A DNA stretch of 64,000 nucleotides, taken from positions 474,946-538,945 of the forward strand of contig CAUYUJ010017893.1 in assembly GCA_963575745.1 (NCBI GenBank), written 5' to 3'. Below the pieces are notes generated by a model. The model saw only the letters and a program-made list of their open reading frames with translations. It was not told the origin of the DNA and made no database searches. The DNA is from Prorocentrum cordatum (lineage: Eukaryota; Sar; Dinophyceae; Prorocentrales; Prorocentraceae). The position numbers and the translations under genes are program-made. Below, piece by piece: positions 1 through 11,248 of this stretch. Every line of letters starts with the position of its first letter. Position 1 is the first letter of the stretch.

Positions 1-3000
1 TCTGCGGCGCCAGGCGGCCGCTTCTCCAGCATCCACTTGGGCTTGGGGTTCGCCATCGCCAGCCCGTCGCCCAGGTAAGAAAGGCAGGTGCCGCTCGCAA
101 ATGTGATCCTGGAGCTGGGCCAAATCGAAATTCGAAGACGTGGCGCACACTGGGCAGACCAGCCTGGGGACGACCGCGGGACGCAGTGCATGCGCGCTGT
201 GAATATCACAAACTCCCCGACAAAAGGCCCGACAGAGATGAGCTTTCGCGGTCTTCTGGAAAGCAAAGGAAGTACGACACGCTGGACACTGGTTCGTGAC
301 GACACATCTGGCATAGTAGGAGAAGTTGCCATGAGAGCCGCCCTGGGTGTGGGTCTGGTGCGCGACGAGAGCAGCATGGGTGAAGAAGCGGGCGCCACAA
401 ACGTCTCCATCTTCTGTGGTGCATCTGCAAACGTGCACGCAGCCAGAGGGGCCCAAGAAGTCCTCAATCCCATCCTGTGAAGCGGAGAGGCAGGGTCCGA
501 AGTCGATAGTGTCCAGCTCAGTCTTACCGCTCTGCCAGATCTTGCGCAAAGCAGAAACATCAGCCGCCAGAAACTGATGTGATATGTAGTCGTCATGGAA
601 GAGCGCATGGATGTCCTCGCCCCAGACGGAGCGCCAGTCTTCATAATCAGTTAGAAGCTCGAGCCTGTAAGCGTCAGTCACGAAACGAACGGCGAACGGG
701 TTGGCGTGAACGGTGAGGCGGCCCTCGGACAAGGTGGGGGCATTCTCGAAGCCGAGGCGACCGAAGAGGAGGCCGATGACCTGGGAATGTTCTTCGGGCC
801 ACTTAACCATGGCCTGGTACCATCGAAGTCTCTGTATCAACAGCTCGACCCCCGACGGGGCAATATTCATCCACTTCCAGACGTCCCAAGAGTCCTTAAC
901 AATGGGATGGTCGCCAGATCGGTCACACAAAGCCCCCGCGGCAATGCATCGGATTTTGCCCAAGAGCGCGATGTCCAACTGGGCCTCTTGAGAGCTCGTG
1001 AGGAGATACGGTGTAAGTCCAGACAGTAGCGCACCTTGCACCGCGGATGTGAATACAAGCCTCTTCACCTTAAACGGGGCCCCCGAGGTCCACAAATACT
1101 TGAAAGACATCCACCCCCTGTTGGCCGCTACTTTACTCAGTGCAAGCTGATGAGAGAAAGCGCCAGAGGGCAAAAACTGCGGTCCCAAGTACCTGGTGTG
1201 CGGGGCCACGCGGGCCCCCCCGACCTCCGCCGCATAAAACAGGCGAGTGGCCTTGTAGCCGCAAAGGCGGGGGGCCAAAACTTGTTTCGACGTGTTTTGC
1301 TTGTATCCGTACGCAGCCAGGGCATTGCCGAGCTTAGTCTGGGCGTCGCGCGCTGTGGCGACGGCCCCGGAAAGTGCCCCCTCCTGGAGTAGCAAAAAAT
1401 ATGCCAGGTCGTCCACGTATTTGAAGAGGCCCGCATAGACCTCGCGCCCGAAAACGGGGCACGACGCGCACAGAGCTGGGTCCTGAAACTGGGCGAGCCA
1501 CTCCTGGAGGGGGCGGGCAAAATCAACTCGAAATTCGTCGGGCGCACTGGGATCCCCCATCAAGGCCCCGCTTTGGAGGTGGAGGGTGGTGGGTCGATCT
1601 ACGCCCTCGAGGTGAAGAAGGTGCGTGGTGCGCCTGTCGCTGAGCAGGTCAACATCCCCTGCTGGCAAATACTCTAAAAGTCCTTGATTCATGCGCTTGT
1701 GCTCGCAACAACCGAAAGCGTTCTTCATGTCATCGAAAACAGCAATGTGCCACACGCGTGCGCTACGCAAGCGATCCGCCAGGATGTGCGTGCCCAAGAT
1801 TGCATTCTCTCGCCTGCGCCGAGGGATGCATCCATGATCGTACTCGGCAGGCGCAGCGTGTGGGACCGCCCGATAGATGCCCCTGGCGATCGCTCTAAAG
1901 AAGGGGCAGAGGCCGTGCAGAAATCGGGTGCCGCCGTCAGGTTTGGGAGTCTGCCATCCGAGAGAAAACCCCGCACACGTAGGAAACCTCCCCACCGCCC
2001 GCCAACACGTGGCCAGACTTCCCAAACCTATCTTGATGGCCTCTACCTCAGGGGGCTCGGGCTTCCCGCCGACTCCGAAAGGAGAGATACGTGGCTTACT
2101 ATAATACTTGGGCTTGAGAAGCATGGGCCAAATCTCGCCTGGGAGAGACCAGGCAGGGACAGAACGTCTACGCGAAGCCTTGCGGAGCACTCACGAAGCT
2201 CTTCGAAGGTCTCTGGCTCCCAACTCCCCCGCCGAATCCCGCTCGCCCATCCCTTGAGGAGCCAAAGAGGCCCGCCGCTGCAAAAAAATGTCCAGCTGGA
2301 CTGGGGCCGCAGAGAGACCGCCCTCCGAACCAGGAAGGCCCAGGGTGCCCGCGAGCTCATCCGCCGATGCAACGTGCCTGCGCACCGCCGCGTAGCTACG
2401 CCGTTTGGGTCCCAGTTCAGTGCCCGCCAATCTACGAGAGAAGTATTGTACGCTGGCAAGGTCACGTTTGCGCCAGGCCTCATGGATGCCTTCAGTCCAG
2501 GTCCTGCGCAGCGAGCGTGTCCACCGTCGGACCTCCCACCTGATGCGATTCGTGAAGTCGCGGATCTGAAAATCATAGCGGCAATGAGGGAGGCCCATGG
2601 CGCGCAGCACAGCGCGCCCACGGAGGAGGCGACGAACCTGGAGACGATGTTGCGCCAGCTCGGCACCTGGAGTCCGCCTGGCCCTGCCGAAGTGCTTCTT
2701 GGCGACCGGTGCCAGCGCGTCCATGAGAGCGGCGTAGCCCGCGTCGATCATGTTGTTCTCAAAAAAACCAAGGTACGAGGGCGCCGCGCGCTGCAGGGCC
2801 AGGTTGGCCTCTTCCAGGAACCCCTCACGCAGGCCAGGCGTCTGCAGCGCGGTCTCGATGGCATCGAAGTTCCAGGGCGCCGAGATCTGCGAAGACCGCA
2901 AGCTCGGGACGCCCAGGTCCGCCTCCAGGAGCACAGGGGAGTGATCTCGTAGTGTCCCTTTGGATGGGTAGAGCTGGAGCTGCCTGGCCGCCTTAGTCAT

Positions 3001-3729
3001 GGTGAGCAACTTCGAAACTCGCGGCAGGGCTCCAGCAGGCAGGGCGAAGTGGTCGATCCAAGTAGACGACTTCTCGCCATTGTAAGTAAGAGCTATATTG
3101 TAGAAGGTGGTTGCGCAAGCAAAATGGTGTCGGTGCAGCACTTCTCGGAGTCCTCGAGCCGCGTAGCCCATGCGCGCCTGCACGTAGGGCCCGATGCAGC
3201 TGAAGGAGCCACTGGTCTCGTCCTCCGCAAACGAGTCGTTCAGGTCCGTGAAGATGATTGGGGTAGAACGCTCGGGGGTGGTGTCCAGCAATCCGTTGAG
3301 CCATTCGAGGAGCACGTCGACCGTGCGCCGCCAGGTGGCCGTCCCCGAGCGCGGGCCAGGCGGCGGGAAGTAGAGCGCGATGGCTGCAACATCAAGCGAT
3401 CCAGTGACCACTCGCACCATCCCAGCGCGGCCCAGCGCGGCAGCGGGCCCAGGTAGCACACGATGCACTCGCAGCCCCAGGTCTCGGCGGCGTACTCCGA
3501 TGGTGACGCCCGCAGCCCTGTTGGTGAAGGGCCCCCTGCCGTAGCCGAAGTGGTAGTAGTCGTGGTCTCCAATCTGCGCCTGCCGACGCACCGCCTCCGT
3601 CGGCACCGCCCGCAGGCGGGTGCCCAGCAAGAAGTGGAAAGGGAAGCCGCGCGCCAGGAGCGCGATCTCGTCCAACCTCCGCGGCTGGATCAGGCTGCAC
3701 ACATTGAACCCGAAAAACTTGCAGCGCAT
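1..3729 (-). CDS. LINE-1: non-LTR retrotransposon ORF (endonuclease + reverse transcriptase + zinc fingers), one internal stop, 3' end outside window
   Basis: One frame reads from an ATG at 3727-3729 to the window edge at base 1. An in-frame stop lies just upstream at 3778-3780. The only interruption is a TGA at 2191-2193. Residues 1-270 are an AP-endonuclease-like domain: N9, DLND at 162-165 (metal-binding GDFN position), TWIDH at 223-227 and RDHSP at 261-265. The frame continues after the TGA with a reverse transcriptase: VFDDMKNAF (motif A, from 1740 downwards), SGALMGDPSAP (motif B, about 1572-1540), YVDD (motif C, 1408-1419) and RYLG (about 1132). Near the C-terminus, 100-440, are Cys/His clusters including VCGARFFTHAALVAHQTH and CPACRTSFAFQKTAKAH, which look like C2H2 fingers and probably bind nucleic acid. 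No ORF1 is visible upstream. The element is recent or lightly decayed; whether the TGA is a mutation or an assembly error cannot be told here. Confidence 0.88.
2191..2193 (-). other. single in-frame TGA inside LINE-1
   Basis: The endonuclease frame ends here after LRRAS and resumes in the same frame with VLRKASRRRS, leading straight into the reverse transcriptase. No frameshift is needed. It is the only stop in about 1,240 codons. Confidence 0.9.
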
Positions 3730-4094
3730 GAATATACCCTGGGGAGTTCGATAGGGCGGTGCAGGGCCCCTCCTGAACTAGGGTGTGTCGTTGGGATGTT
3801 CAAAGCGGGGACCCCCTGCATGGGCCCACTGAATCGCGGCTCGACACAGAATGGGGCTGGAGGAGGAGGAGGAGGAGGAGGAGGAAGAGGAGGAAGGGGC
3901 CGACTGCGGTCCGCATGCAGGAAGCCATGATGTCAACGTCGCCGCCCACGGCTCCCGTGAACGGACGCCCCGCAGACAGCAAGCAAGGGCGGCGTGCCGC
4001 GAGGGCGCGGCGCGCGCCTCCGGCTCGCAGTCCACCCAGCGCGGGCCCGTCGCCTTCTCGATGGCGAGCTTCCCGAAGCTGGAGCGAGGGATCC
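3730..4094. other. spacer with a short GGA tract
   Basis: This is the 5' flank of LINE-1. A (GGA)n tract lies at about 3856-3893. I see no spliced-leader relict, target-site duplication or gene here. Confidence 0.6.
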
Positions 4095-4300
4095 TTGAAT
4101 GGGGCCCAGGGGCACAGACATAAAAAGACACAAATCCCAAGATTCCCCATATGGTTCCACATCTTCTGGGCTCTTGCCTTCCCCCCCGCTTCCCATACTT
4201 TCCCACACGTTTTCCGGGGAATCGCCGGCTCTTACTCGTGTCCGTGTGTTTTTTCCTCTCCCGAATCCTGGCGTCCAGAGGCAGCTCGTCGAAGAGGACC
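4095..4300 (+). repeat. Rep-H copy 1
   Basis: Begins GGCCCAGGGGCACAGACATA and continues with CCCAAGATTCCCC and TTCCCATACTTTCCCACA. The same order of words recurs at 57316-57500 and, interrupted, at 38428-38800. Non-coding as far as I can see. Confidence 0.7.
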
Positions 4301-4394
4301 TTGATGGCGGCGATCTGGCCGTCCTGGTACTGCCTCGGGCCCGGCCCCCCTGCCGCTGCGGCAGCTCATGCGAGGGGGCGTCACGAGCCACCTG

Positions 4395-4560
4395 GCTGGC
4401 TCCTGCGCGAAACCGACGCTGGCCGACGCCCAACCGACGCTGGTCGACGCTAAATCGGCACCAATCGACGCCAGCCGACGCCAACCGACGCTAGCCGACG
4501 CTGGTCGACGCTAACCGGCGCTGCCCGACGATGCTCGACGCCAGTTGGTGCCAATTCGGC
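4395..4560 (+). repeat. degenerate minisatellite, CCGACGCTGGT-like
   Basis: Short units built on CGACGC repeat about ten times with variants such as CTGGTCGACGCTAA and CCAGCCGACGCCAA. Confidence 0.8.
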
Positions 4561-4792
4561 ACTCAATGCAGACGCTACCGCACGCCAGTGCACTCTGGGG
4601 ACGGACTTGCGAGGACACTCAAAGCTCCCATGCTCTGCTACCGAATGCGCCCGCTCGGCTCCCCTGCTTGCGCCCCTTGGTGCGAGCGGCGAGCGTCTAC
4701 ACCCATGGTCCACGCACTCGCGGTCTGGACTCCGGTGCGCGATCCCAGGGGCACGCGGCCGCGCGGCTGCGTGCCGCGCGGGGCGTCCGCGC

Positions 4793-4806
4793 AAAAAAAA
4801 AAAAAA
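4793..4806 (+). repeat. A14 homopolymer
   Basis: Fourteen consecutive A in otherwise GC-rich sequence. I found no retrocopy upstream of it. Confidence 0.9.
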
Positions 4807-4957
4807 CGCCCCCAATCCTCGGGGCCGCGGCCCAAAGGCTTGGCCCTCGAGACTGTGGGCAGGGATCTGTTCTCCTCGGGGATGGTCAGAACCCCGCTCT
4901 TGTAAAACGTGGTTTAGGGAAAGCGACCTCGGGCCCAAACCTGGCGGGCGCAAGCCT

Positions 4958-5035
4958 GGAAGATGACGGCCGCGGCGCCCTCTCGAGAACCGAAGACGGA
5001 CAATTCACTACGTAATCGACGTGTCAGGGTGGGGC
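4958..5035 (+). repeat. Rep-C partial copy
   Basis: Carries the right half of Rep-C: ATGACGGCCGCGGCGCCCTC, GAACCGAAGACGG and ATCGACGTGTCAGGGT. The left half present at 8405, 18148 and 33086 is missing. Confidence 0.75.
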
Positions 5036-5069
5036 CTCTGTGCACCCCCGACCTCCGCCCACGAGCGGA

Positions 5070-5185
5070 CGGCCAAAATCCTGTGCGGAGGACTTCGAGG
5101 ACCTCTGAGATCCGGCGGCTCTAGAGGATGTCTCGGGCGCCGCGGCCTTCTGAGAGCGTTCTGGAACGCTCTGGAACGGACGGGC
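5070..5185 (+). repeat. Rep-M copy 1
   Basis: Contains GGCGGCTCTAGAGGATGTC, GGGCGCCGCGGCCTTC and GAGCGTTCTGGAACGCTCTGG. Related copies are at about 29750, 43275 and 48040. The last of these was the insertion target of LINE-2. Confidence 0.7.
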
Positions 5186-5629
5186 CCTCGACCCAGCATC
5201 GCCCGACCCACGGCTCCTGCTGGCCAACGAAGCCGGCCCCTTGTCAGCGCGCTGGAGGGCAATCGCTCCAACAGGTTGCGCCAGAGTGAGCCGCCGGACT
5301 GAGAGGGATTGCGCCCGCGCAATTGTGCGTCCGCGCGCAACTGTCATGCGCAATGGTCTCTCCGAGGCTGGTTCCCGGGAGGCCTTGTCTGCATTCTTCT
5401 GTCGCGACGGTAGACCAGCGGCTTCATGGGAGTTGGCCGCAAATGCATGGACCCCGCTGTAAATGGTGCTGCTCTTCGGCGCTTATTATCGGCTGTTTCA
5501 CCCTGCTCGCGCGTCGTCCAGCGCAAAGCTTACGTTCGTTCGCTCATTAGCGGGATTCGTCGTGATGAGGCTGGAACAGGACGCATCTCGGCCGCGGATA
5601 TGAAGCAGCGCCGATGCTGAATCTAACCT

Positions 5630-5790
5630 CCAAGGAGATGCCACCAAGCATGCGAGGCAATAGCGGTCGACACCGAATCGGGAAATCGAGTCGGAGCCGA
5701 TCCGGATCGTCGGAACGTCGGATCGAGTCGGCCGAAACCGACATCGAATCGGGTCGACCGGATCGAAATGGTCCCTGACGAGGTGACATG
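5630..5790 (+). repeat. AATCGG/GATCGG minisatellite
   Basis: Irregular 10-14-bp units built from AATCGGG, GAGTCGG and GATCGG. A similar tract is at 28800-29020. Confidence 0.7.
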
Positions 5791-5919
5791 CTGCTCGTCA
5801 GGGTCATGGCCTCGGCCGGGAATGCTGCCATGATCAGATTGGCGCAGAATGCGTTTCAGGACTTCCAGGGCGCATCTAGCAACCCTCGTTCCTGTATCCC
5901 CTGTGGATGACCCGGGAGC

Positions 5920-6012
5920 CTCGGACATCCTGGAACTAGAAAAAGAAACAACTTCATTAGCATAAACGTCTGGCGCTCCGCGCGGATGTCTTAGATCCGC
6001 GCTGGGACCCCC
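5920..6012 (+). repeat. Rep-F left arm only
   Basis: GAAAAAGAAACAAC, CATAAACGTCTGGCGCTCC and GCGCGGATGTCTTAGATC match the left arm of the Rep-F foldback; the right arm is absent. Just outside, a word starting ATCCCCTGTGGATGA occurs at about 5896 and again at about 6069. Confidence 0.65.
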
Positions 6013-6314
6013 GTTCATGTTTATGTTTACGTATGTGTGCTCTTCTTCGAATCTAGCCCCCCTACTTCCTGCATCCCCTGTGGATGATCAGGGAACCTTG
6101 GACACCCTGGAACGCACCACATGATCATGACCTCGCTGCTCCTCCCACGTCGTGCTGATCGCGGAGCCTCCACCCCGGCAGCACGCCCGAGGAGGCCACT
6201 CCCCGCCGGCCTCGGCCCGACGCCACGCCGACTAAGGGCGAGGCGGGCGCCGCAGGCGAGGCCCTGCGCCCCAGACCCCCGACGCCAGGATTTTTCCACG
6301 ACGCTGCCGTCCTA

Positions 6315-6660
6315 AGCATCCTCCTCCTCCTCCTCGTCCTCCTCGTCCTCCTCCTCCTCCTCCTCCTCCTCCTCCTCCTCCTGTTTCTCCTCCTCCTCCT
6401 CCTCCTCCTCCTCCTCCTTCTCCTCCCCCTCCCCCTCCTCCTCCTCCTCCTCCTCCTCGTCCTCCTCCTCCTCCTCCTCCTCCTCCTCTAGCTCCTCCAG
6501 TTCCTCCAGTTCCTCCTCCTCCTCCTCCAGTTCCTCCAGTTCCTCCAGTTCCTCCGGTTCCTCCAGTTCCTTCTCCTCCTTCTCCTCCTTGTCCGCCCCC
6601 TCCTCCAGTTCCTCCTCCTCAAGTTCCTCCTGCTCCTCCTCCCCCTCCCCTCCTCCTCCA
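6315..6660 (+). repeat. TCC/GGA trinucleotide tract
   Basis: Pyrimidine-rich TCC array with CCAGTT and CGTCC variants. On the minus strand it reads as Glu/Leu-rich low-complexity peptide, which I do not take as a gene. Confidence 0.9.
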
Positions 6661-6897
6661 CCGCCGCCGCAGACGAGGGCCTCCCAGACCCCTGACGCCA
6701 TGACTTTTGGGCGGCGCGCAAAAGTAGGTAGGGGGAGGGGGAAGGCTTCGTAGAAGGATGCTGCTTCTTAGAAGGCGCGGGCCTTACATCTACAGAGAAG
6801 GCCGACGCCTTCTGAGAAGCAGGGGTGCTTCTAAGAAATCTTCTCCCCTCCCCCACCCCCTCTCTGCGCGTGGTCGAGATTTTTCCATGGCCCGACC

Positions 6898-7027
6898 CCA
6901 GGAGAGGACACAAGACCCTTCCGAGGGCCACATCGCCATAGGAATGTAAGAAAGCACGTGTCGCGAGGCACAGGACACAAGGGTACCCTTGAGCTGGCAG
7001 GGTCGACCTACGAATCCGGGCCGACCG
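6898..7027 (+). repeat. Rep-B copy 1
   Basis: GGAGAGGACACAAGACCCTT, CACATCGCCATA, GTACCCTTGAGCTGGCAGGG and CGACCTACGAATCCGGGCCG match the copies at 18726-18873 and 45416-45543. Confidence 0.8.
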
Positions 7028-7129
7028 CACTTTTAACGACCGATGCGTAACTGTTTCCCCCTGCCGCAGGGCAGCTCTGCGGGGCTGGCGTGCCCAGCGG
7101 CCTCTGCGCGCTGACACAAATTCTCGGGG

Positions 7130-7465
7130 CGGGCGCCACCCGTCCTGCGAGATCCTGGCGTGGCAACTTTTGCCGCCACGGGCGCTCCTGCGTAATTCCG
7201 GGCCCTGAGGCCCTCACAGATCGATCCGGCTCTCAGAAGATGGCGCAGAAAGATGGGGTGCGGGACTCCGGTCGCGTGTTTTCTTGTGTTCTGCGAGGCT
7301 GCGTTGCACTTTTTGTCACACCGGGCGCTTCCGCTCCATTTCCGGCCCTGGGACCCCCACGGATCAATCTGGCTCGACAAATGACGCAGAAAGATGGGGT
7401 CCAGGGCTCCGGTCGCGTTTTTCTTGTTTGCTGTACTGTTGCATTCTTTTTTGCAACGTCAGATC
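7130..7465 (+). repeat. Rep-I, two tandem units
   Basis: Two units of about 150 bp share CGGGCGCTTCCG, GATCGATCCGGCTC-like and GCAGAAAGATGGGGT words, the second ending TTTTTTGCAACGTC. A third unit lies inside Rep-H at 38475-38655. Confidence 0.75.
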
Positions 7466-7680
7466 TCGGTGCAGTCCTGCGGAAACGGGTCTGCGCGTGG
7501 AGACCTGGTCTGCGCGGCGAGGCCTGGTCTGCTTGGCCGCCCCGCCGCGCAATACGCGCCACCCGTAGCGTGTGCACATGGCGCTCTCCGCCCGCGGGTT
7601 GAAAACGCAAGCTCTGGCGCGGTGCGGTCGCCAACACGTGCACCAACACGTGCCGAACCATCACGCAACGTGTTCAACCT

Positions 7681-7841
7681 TAGGTCGGGCGTGTCCTCCT
7701 ACAGGCAGATTTTGGACGAAACGATAAGAACGCCCCCAACAAAATTCAAAAATGTTCAAACATAGCCACAGAGCATCGTCCGCTGACTACTTTCTGACTA
7801 TTTTTGAATATTCCTCCTGTTGACGGGCAGGCCTGTCTTAA
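7681..7841 (+). mobile_element. Rep-E copy 1 (MITE-like)
   Basis: Left terminus TAGGTCGGGCGTGTCCTCCT is mirrored by the right terminus ending GGCAGGCCTGTCTTA. The core is AT-rich and ends TATTTTTGAATATTCC. No transposase is encoded. Flanks are only partly alike, so its duplication has decayed. Confidence 0.75.
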
Positions 7842-7859
7842 GACCAACCCAGAAGCTTG

Positions 7860-7990
7860 GAATACGGAGGAGAGAGGGAAGGAGGTAGGTAACCAGGTAA
7901 GGAGGTAAGAATGTAAGGAGGTAAGGGAGGAGGGAGGAGGAAGGTAAGCAAGTAAGGAGGAGGCTGAAGAGGAAGAGGAGGAGGAGGAAG
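7860..7990 (+). repeat. GGAGGTAA-type minisatellite
   Basis: AAGGAGGTAAG-like units repeat about ten times before passing into GGA repeats. Confidence 0.75.
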
Positions 7991-8261
7991 ACGTTTGGAA
8001 CACGCTTCGCATGGCGTTCCCAGCTCGGGCGCGTATCCGGGCAGCAAACAAAGAGCCCTTTGGTGAAGGCAGAGGCCCGACGGCCAGATGGCGCGAAGCC
8101 GTCCGTTGGAAAACATCGGACCACACGGGGAGACAGGAGTCGAGCGAGCAGCGGCCAGTCGCGACGACCTCGCGGGCCAATCTTTATTGGCTGCACATTC
8201 TGGGGACCTTCCTGGAGCCACTCGCTCCACTCGTGCGTCGAAGCTGCGTCGAACGCCCGTC

Positions 8262-8352
8262 GATTCGAGCCGATTTTGAGTCGAACCTGAGTCGAACCTG
8301 AGTCGAACTTGAGTCGAACGTGAATCGAACTTGAGTCGAACTGGGGTCGAAC
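8262..8352 (+). repeat. TTGAGTCGAAC minisatellite
   Basis: Seven or more units of TTGAGTCGAAC(G/C) with 14-15-bp spacing. Confidence 0.85.
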
Positions 8353-8404
8353 AGAACCGCTAGGTGGGCCCCAGGAAGGTCCCCAAAACGAGCATCTAAT
8401 CCTT

Positions 8405-8562
8405 GTCGGCAGTGGACGAACCTCCCTTTAGTAGACCACCCTTTCGTGAAAACGGCCCAAGATCGAAACCGACGGAACTGGACCCGCAAAAATGACGGCC
8501 GCGACGCCCTCTCGCGAACCGAAAACGGCCAATTCGCCAATCGACGTGTCAGGGTAGGAGGT
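8405..8562 (+). repeat. Rep-C copy 2
   Basis: CAGTGGACGAACCTCCCTTT, GACCCGCAAAAATGACGGCC and AATCGACGTGTCAGGGTAGG are shared with 18148-18311 and 33086-33245. Confidence 0.85.
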
Positions 8563-8584
8563 CGATCAACCTCCGACTCATGCG

Positions 8585-8782
8585 GGCGGCGAGCGAGGGG
8601 GGGAAGTGAGAGGGAGAAGGCCTCCTCAAAGGCTCGTAAGTCCTCCGACCTTCTGAAAAGTTGTCTCAGCCTTCCCAGAAGAAACAAACAAAGACTCCTC
8701 AGAAGGCGCGAGGGCTTCTGAGAGGTCCCGCCGCCTTCTGAGAAAACCTTCTCCTTCTCACTTCCCCCCCTCGCTCGCCGCC
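8585..8782 (+). mobile_element. Rep-D copy 1: foldback element with 35-bp inverted termini
   Basis: Left end (8585-8619) and the reverse complement of the right end (8748-8782) agree at 34 of 35 positions, beginning GGCGGCGAGCGAGGGGGGGA. The interior has several TTCTGAGAAGGC-type words that can pair with each other. No coding capacity; non-autonomous DNA transposon (MITE-like) is the simplest reading. Confidence 0.8.
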
Positions 8783-8891
8783 GATTATGGGCACTCTGCG
8801 CGTATGCGTGTTTGCACCACGCGCCCGGCCAGTCCCGCAGCTCGTGGGAGTTCCTCGCCCAACTCAGGGAGACGCCCTCGACAGATGATCA

Positions 8892-9071
8892 TACAGTGGA
8901 GGCCTGTCCCCAAGAAACCTTCCACAAAAAACTCAACCCTGAGACCCCAGGACGTCGATTGATTTCTGGTGCCGGAACGCCGCGCTCTCCATAGCCAAAC
9001 CGTCGGAACCCAAGAAATCCAGGGCACATTGGAGGCAAGCAGGGTATTTCTTGGCATGGGCCCCCACTGTA
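8892..9071 (+). mobile_element. Rep-A copy 1
   Basis: 180 bp starting TACAGTGGAGGCC and ending CCCACTGTA, an 8-bp inverted terminal pair. Inside are ACCCTGAGACCCCAGGACGT and CATTGGAGGCAAGCAGGGTA. No open frame worth naming. Found nine times in the window, always in this orientation. Confidence 0.85.
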
Positions 9072-10585
9072 TTGATGCTCTGTGGCTCTTTCCTGCGGGG
9101 GACCCACGCGGCCTGACCATCAGCAAAAAAGGAGTTGCTGTCTGGCGAATGCCGCCTCAAGATGGTTGTCCTCGTGTGCCGCAGGCGCTGCCTCTCTGCC
9201 GTCGGCCTCGGCCCAGGCTGAGGGTCCCCCCCTTGCACCGGAGCCACCCAGGCAGGATGGAAACCTCACTCGAGCACTTGATTACCTCTGGGGTATAGGC
9301 CGTCCTTGTTGAGGGATCGTTAAATAAGGGATCCAGAATCTCGTGGGCGACGGACCACGACACATCCCGTGACAGTCGTGGGCCATCAATCCCGCCCTGG
9401 CAGAATGAGGAAGACGACCAGAGTACGCCTCATCCTCTTCCCCTGCTGGGACGGACGAGGAGGAGGAGGAGGAGGAGGAGGGAGGAAGGGACCTACTCAT
9501 CCTACCTTTCGCGCTGGTGTTGCAACCTTTGCCCTGCAGATGAAAACTCCTGTACGCGTGCCCCAACCTGCCCAGCCCAGAAACGATCCCCCGTCGAACA
9601 GTCGTGAGAGGTCAATATCTGCCCTCCTCCCTCCTGTCCCCCTTCCCCTGCACCTCCTCCGTCCCCCTCTCCTCCTGCTTCCCATTCCTTAACTTGTTAT
9701 TGAATATTTTTCTCGCCGCTGTCTTCGTCGTCGTCCGTAAGGCCTTCGCCATAAAGGAGTGGCAGCAAAACGAGCCAGAGGCACGCTGCTCAGGCCGAAG
9801 CAGTGATCCGCCCGAGCAAGCCCCAGCGATGGTCAGCCTGGGGTCCTCCGCGGAGCTCTTTGGAGCCACACCTGCAATACAACTCTGGCACTCCTTTCCA
9901 CATCGAATGCCTTATCCAACACCCCCTTGGCCTTCTTAGGAATCCGTTATCCGCGAGCACCTCCCCACAACGCGCGCGGGCAGCCTCAACGTGATCTTCC
10001 CGCGCCAGCCCTTTCTGCAGATCAGCCCGTCAGCGGACTTGATCTCCTGCATCGCGCTCGCCCCAGACTGCATGCTCCCGCTAATATGATGGAAACCGCC
10101 GAAACGCTCAATAACGTTTCACCACCCTCCTTAACTCCCTCCATCCATCCTTAATGTTTCGGGGACCGTCAGACGTCATATTCAGGGTCTCGGAAGCCCG
10201 TCTGAAAAGTATGTGAAGCTCCATCGACGAGAACTGAGTGTGCCTCGGAACGGCCAGGGCGTTTCTTAATAGTTTCAAACCCGTACAAATTGTGAATCAA
10301 CGGCTGAGACCTGGAAACAATTAAAGACGGAACTCAATAACGTTTCCGCAAGATCATCTGGAAACTACTTTGGAACGATGCGGCGCAAGCTGGAAAGGGT
10401 AAGGAAACGCCCCCCCATGAAAACAATAAGATTATCCCGGCAAAGCAACCTAACAGCGATGTGTAGGAGCATATCTGCAAGCATTCCCCTTAAGATTCAG
10501 ATGAGAATCCTGTTGTAGAGTTCTGCTGTTCTCGCAGTCGTAGTCGCATTCGCGATGGCAGTCGCAGTGGCAACGGCGGTCGCAG
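9072..10585. other. no gene recognised
   Basis: Mixed sequence with a GGA tract at 9461-9484 and a lower-GC part at about 10160-10540. Degenerate GGAAAC/AATAACGTTTC words occur around 10270-10400, as also at 11960-12010 and 12340-12530. Nothing else could be supported. Confidence 0.5.
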
Positions 10586-10589
10586 TCAC

Positions 10590-11248
10590 AGCCTCAGCCT
10601 GCCTCAGCCTCAGCCTCAGCCCCAGCCTGCCTCATCCTCAGCCTGCCTCTGCCTCAGCCTCAGCCTGCTTCAGCCTCAACATCAGTCTGCCTTCAGCCTC
10701 GGCCTCAGCCTCAGCCTGCCTCAGCCTCAGCCTGCATCAGCCTCAGCCTCAGCCTCAGCCTGCCTCAGCATCAGCCTGCAGCCTCAGCCTCAGCCTGCCT
10801 CAGCCTCAGCCTCAGCCTGCTTCAGCCTCAGCCTCAGTCTGCCTTCAGCCTCGGCCTCAGCCTCAGCCTGCCTCAGCCTCAGCCTCAGCCTCAGCCTCAG
10901 CCTCAGCCTCCTCAGCCTCCTCAGCCTCAGCCTGCCCTCAGCCTCAGCCTCAGCCTCAGCCTCAGTCAGCCTCAGCCTCAGCCTGCCTCAGCCTCAGCCT
11001 GCATCAGCCTCAGCCAGCCTCAGCCTGCCTCAGCCTCAGCCTCAGCCTCAGCCTCAGCCTCAGCCTCAGCCTCAGCCTGCAGCCTCAGCCTCAGCCTCAG
11101 CCTCAGCCTCAGCCTCAGCCTCAGCCTCAGCCTCAGCCTCAGCCTCAGCCTCAGCCTCAGCCTCAGCCTCAGCCTCAGCCTGCAGCCTCAGCCTCAGCCC
11201 TCAGCCTCAGCCTCAGCCTGCCTCAGCCTCAGCCTCAGCCTGCCTCAG
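10590..11248 (+). repeat. CAGCCT hexanucleotide array
   Basis: (CAGCCT)n with CTGCCT and CATCAG variants for about 660 bp, the purest stretch at 11100-11175. Because the unit is 6 bp, all three plus frames stay open. The resulting Gln-Pro, Ala-Ser and Leu-Ser peptide of 434 aa starting at 10555 is not taken as a gene. Confidence 0.92.

Noticed and set aside
1684-2952. 422-residue plus-strand frame
   Set aside because: Antisense shadow of the LINE-1 reverse transcriptase and endonuclease frame.
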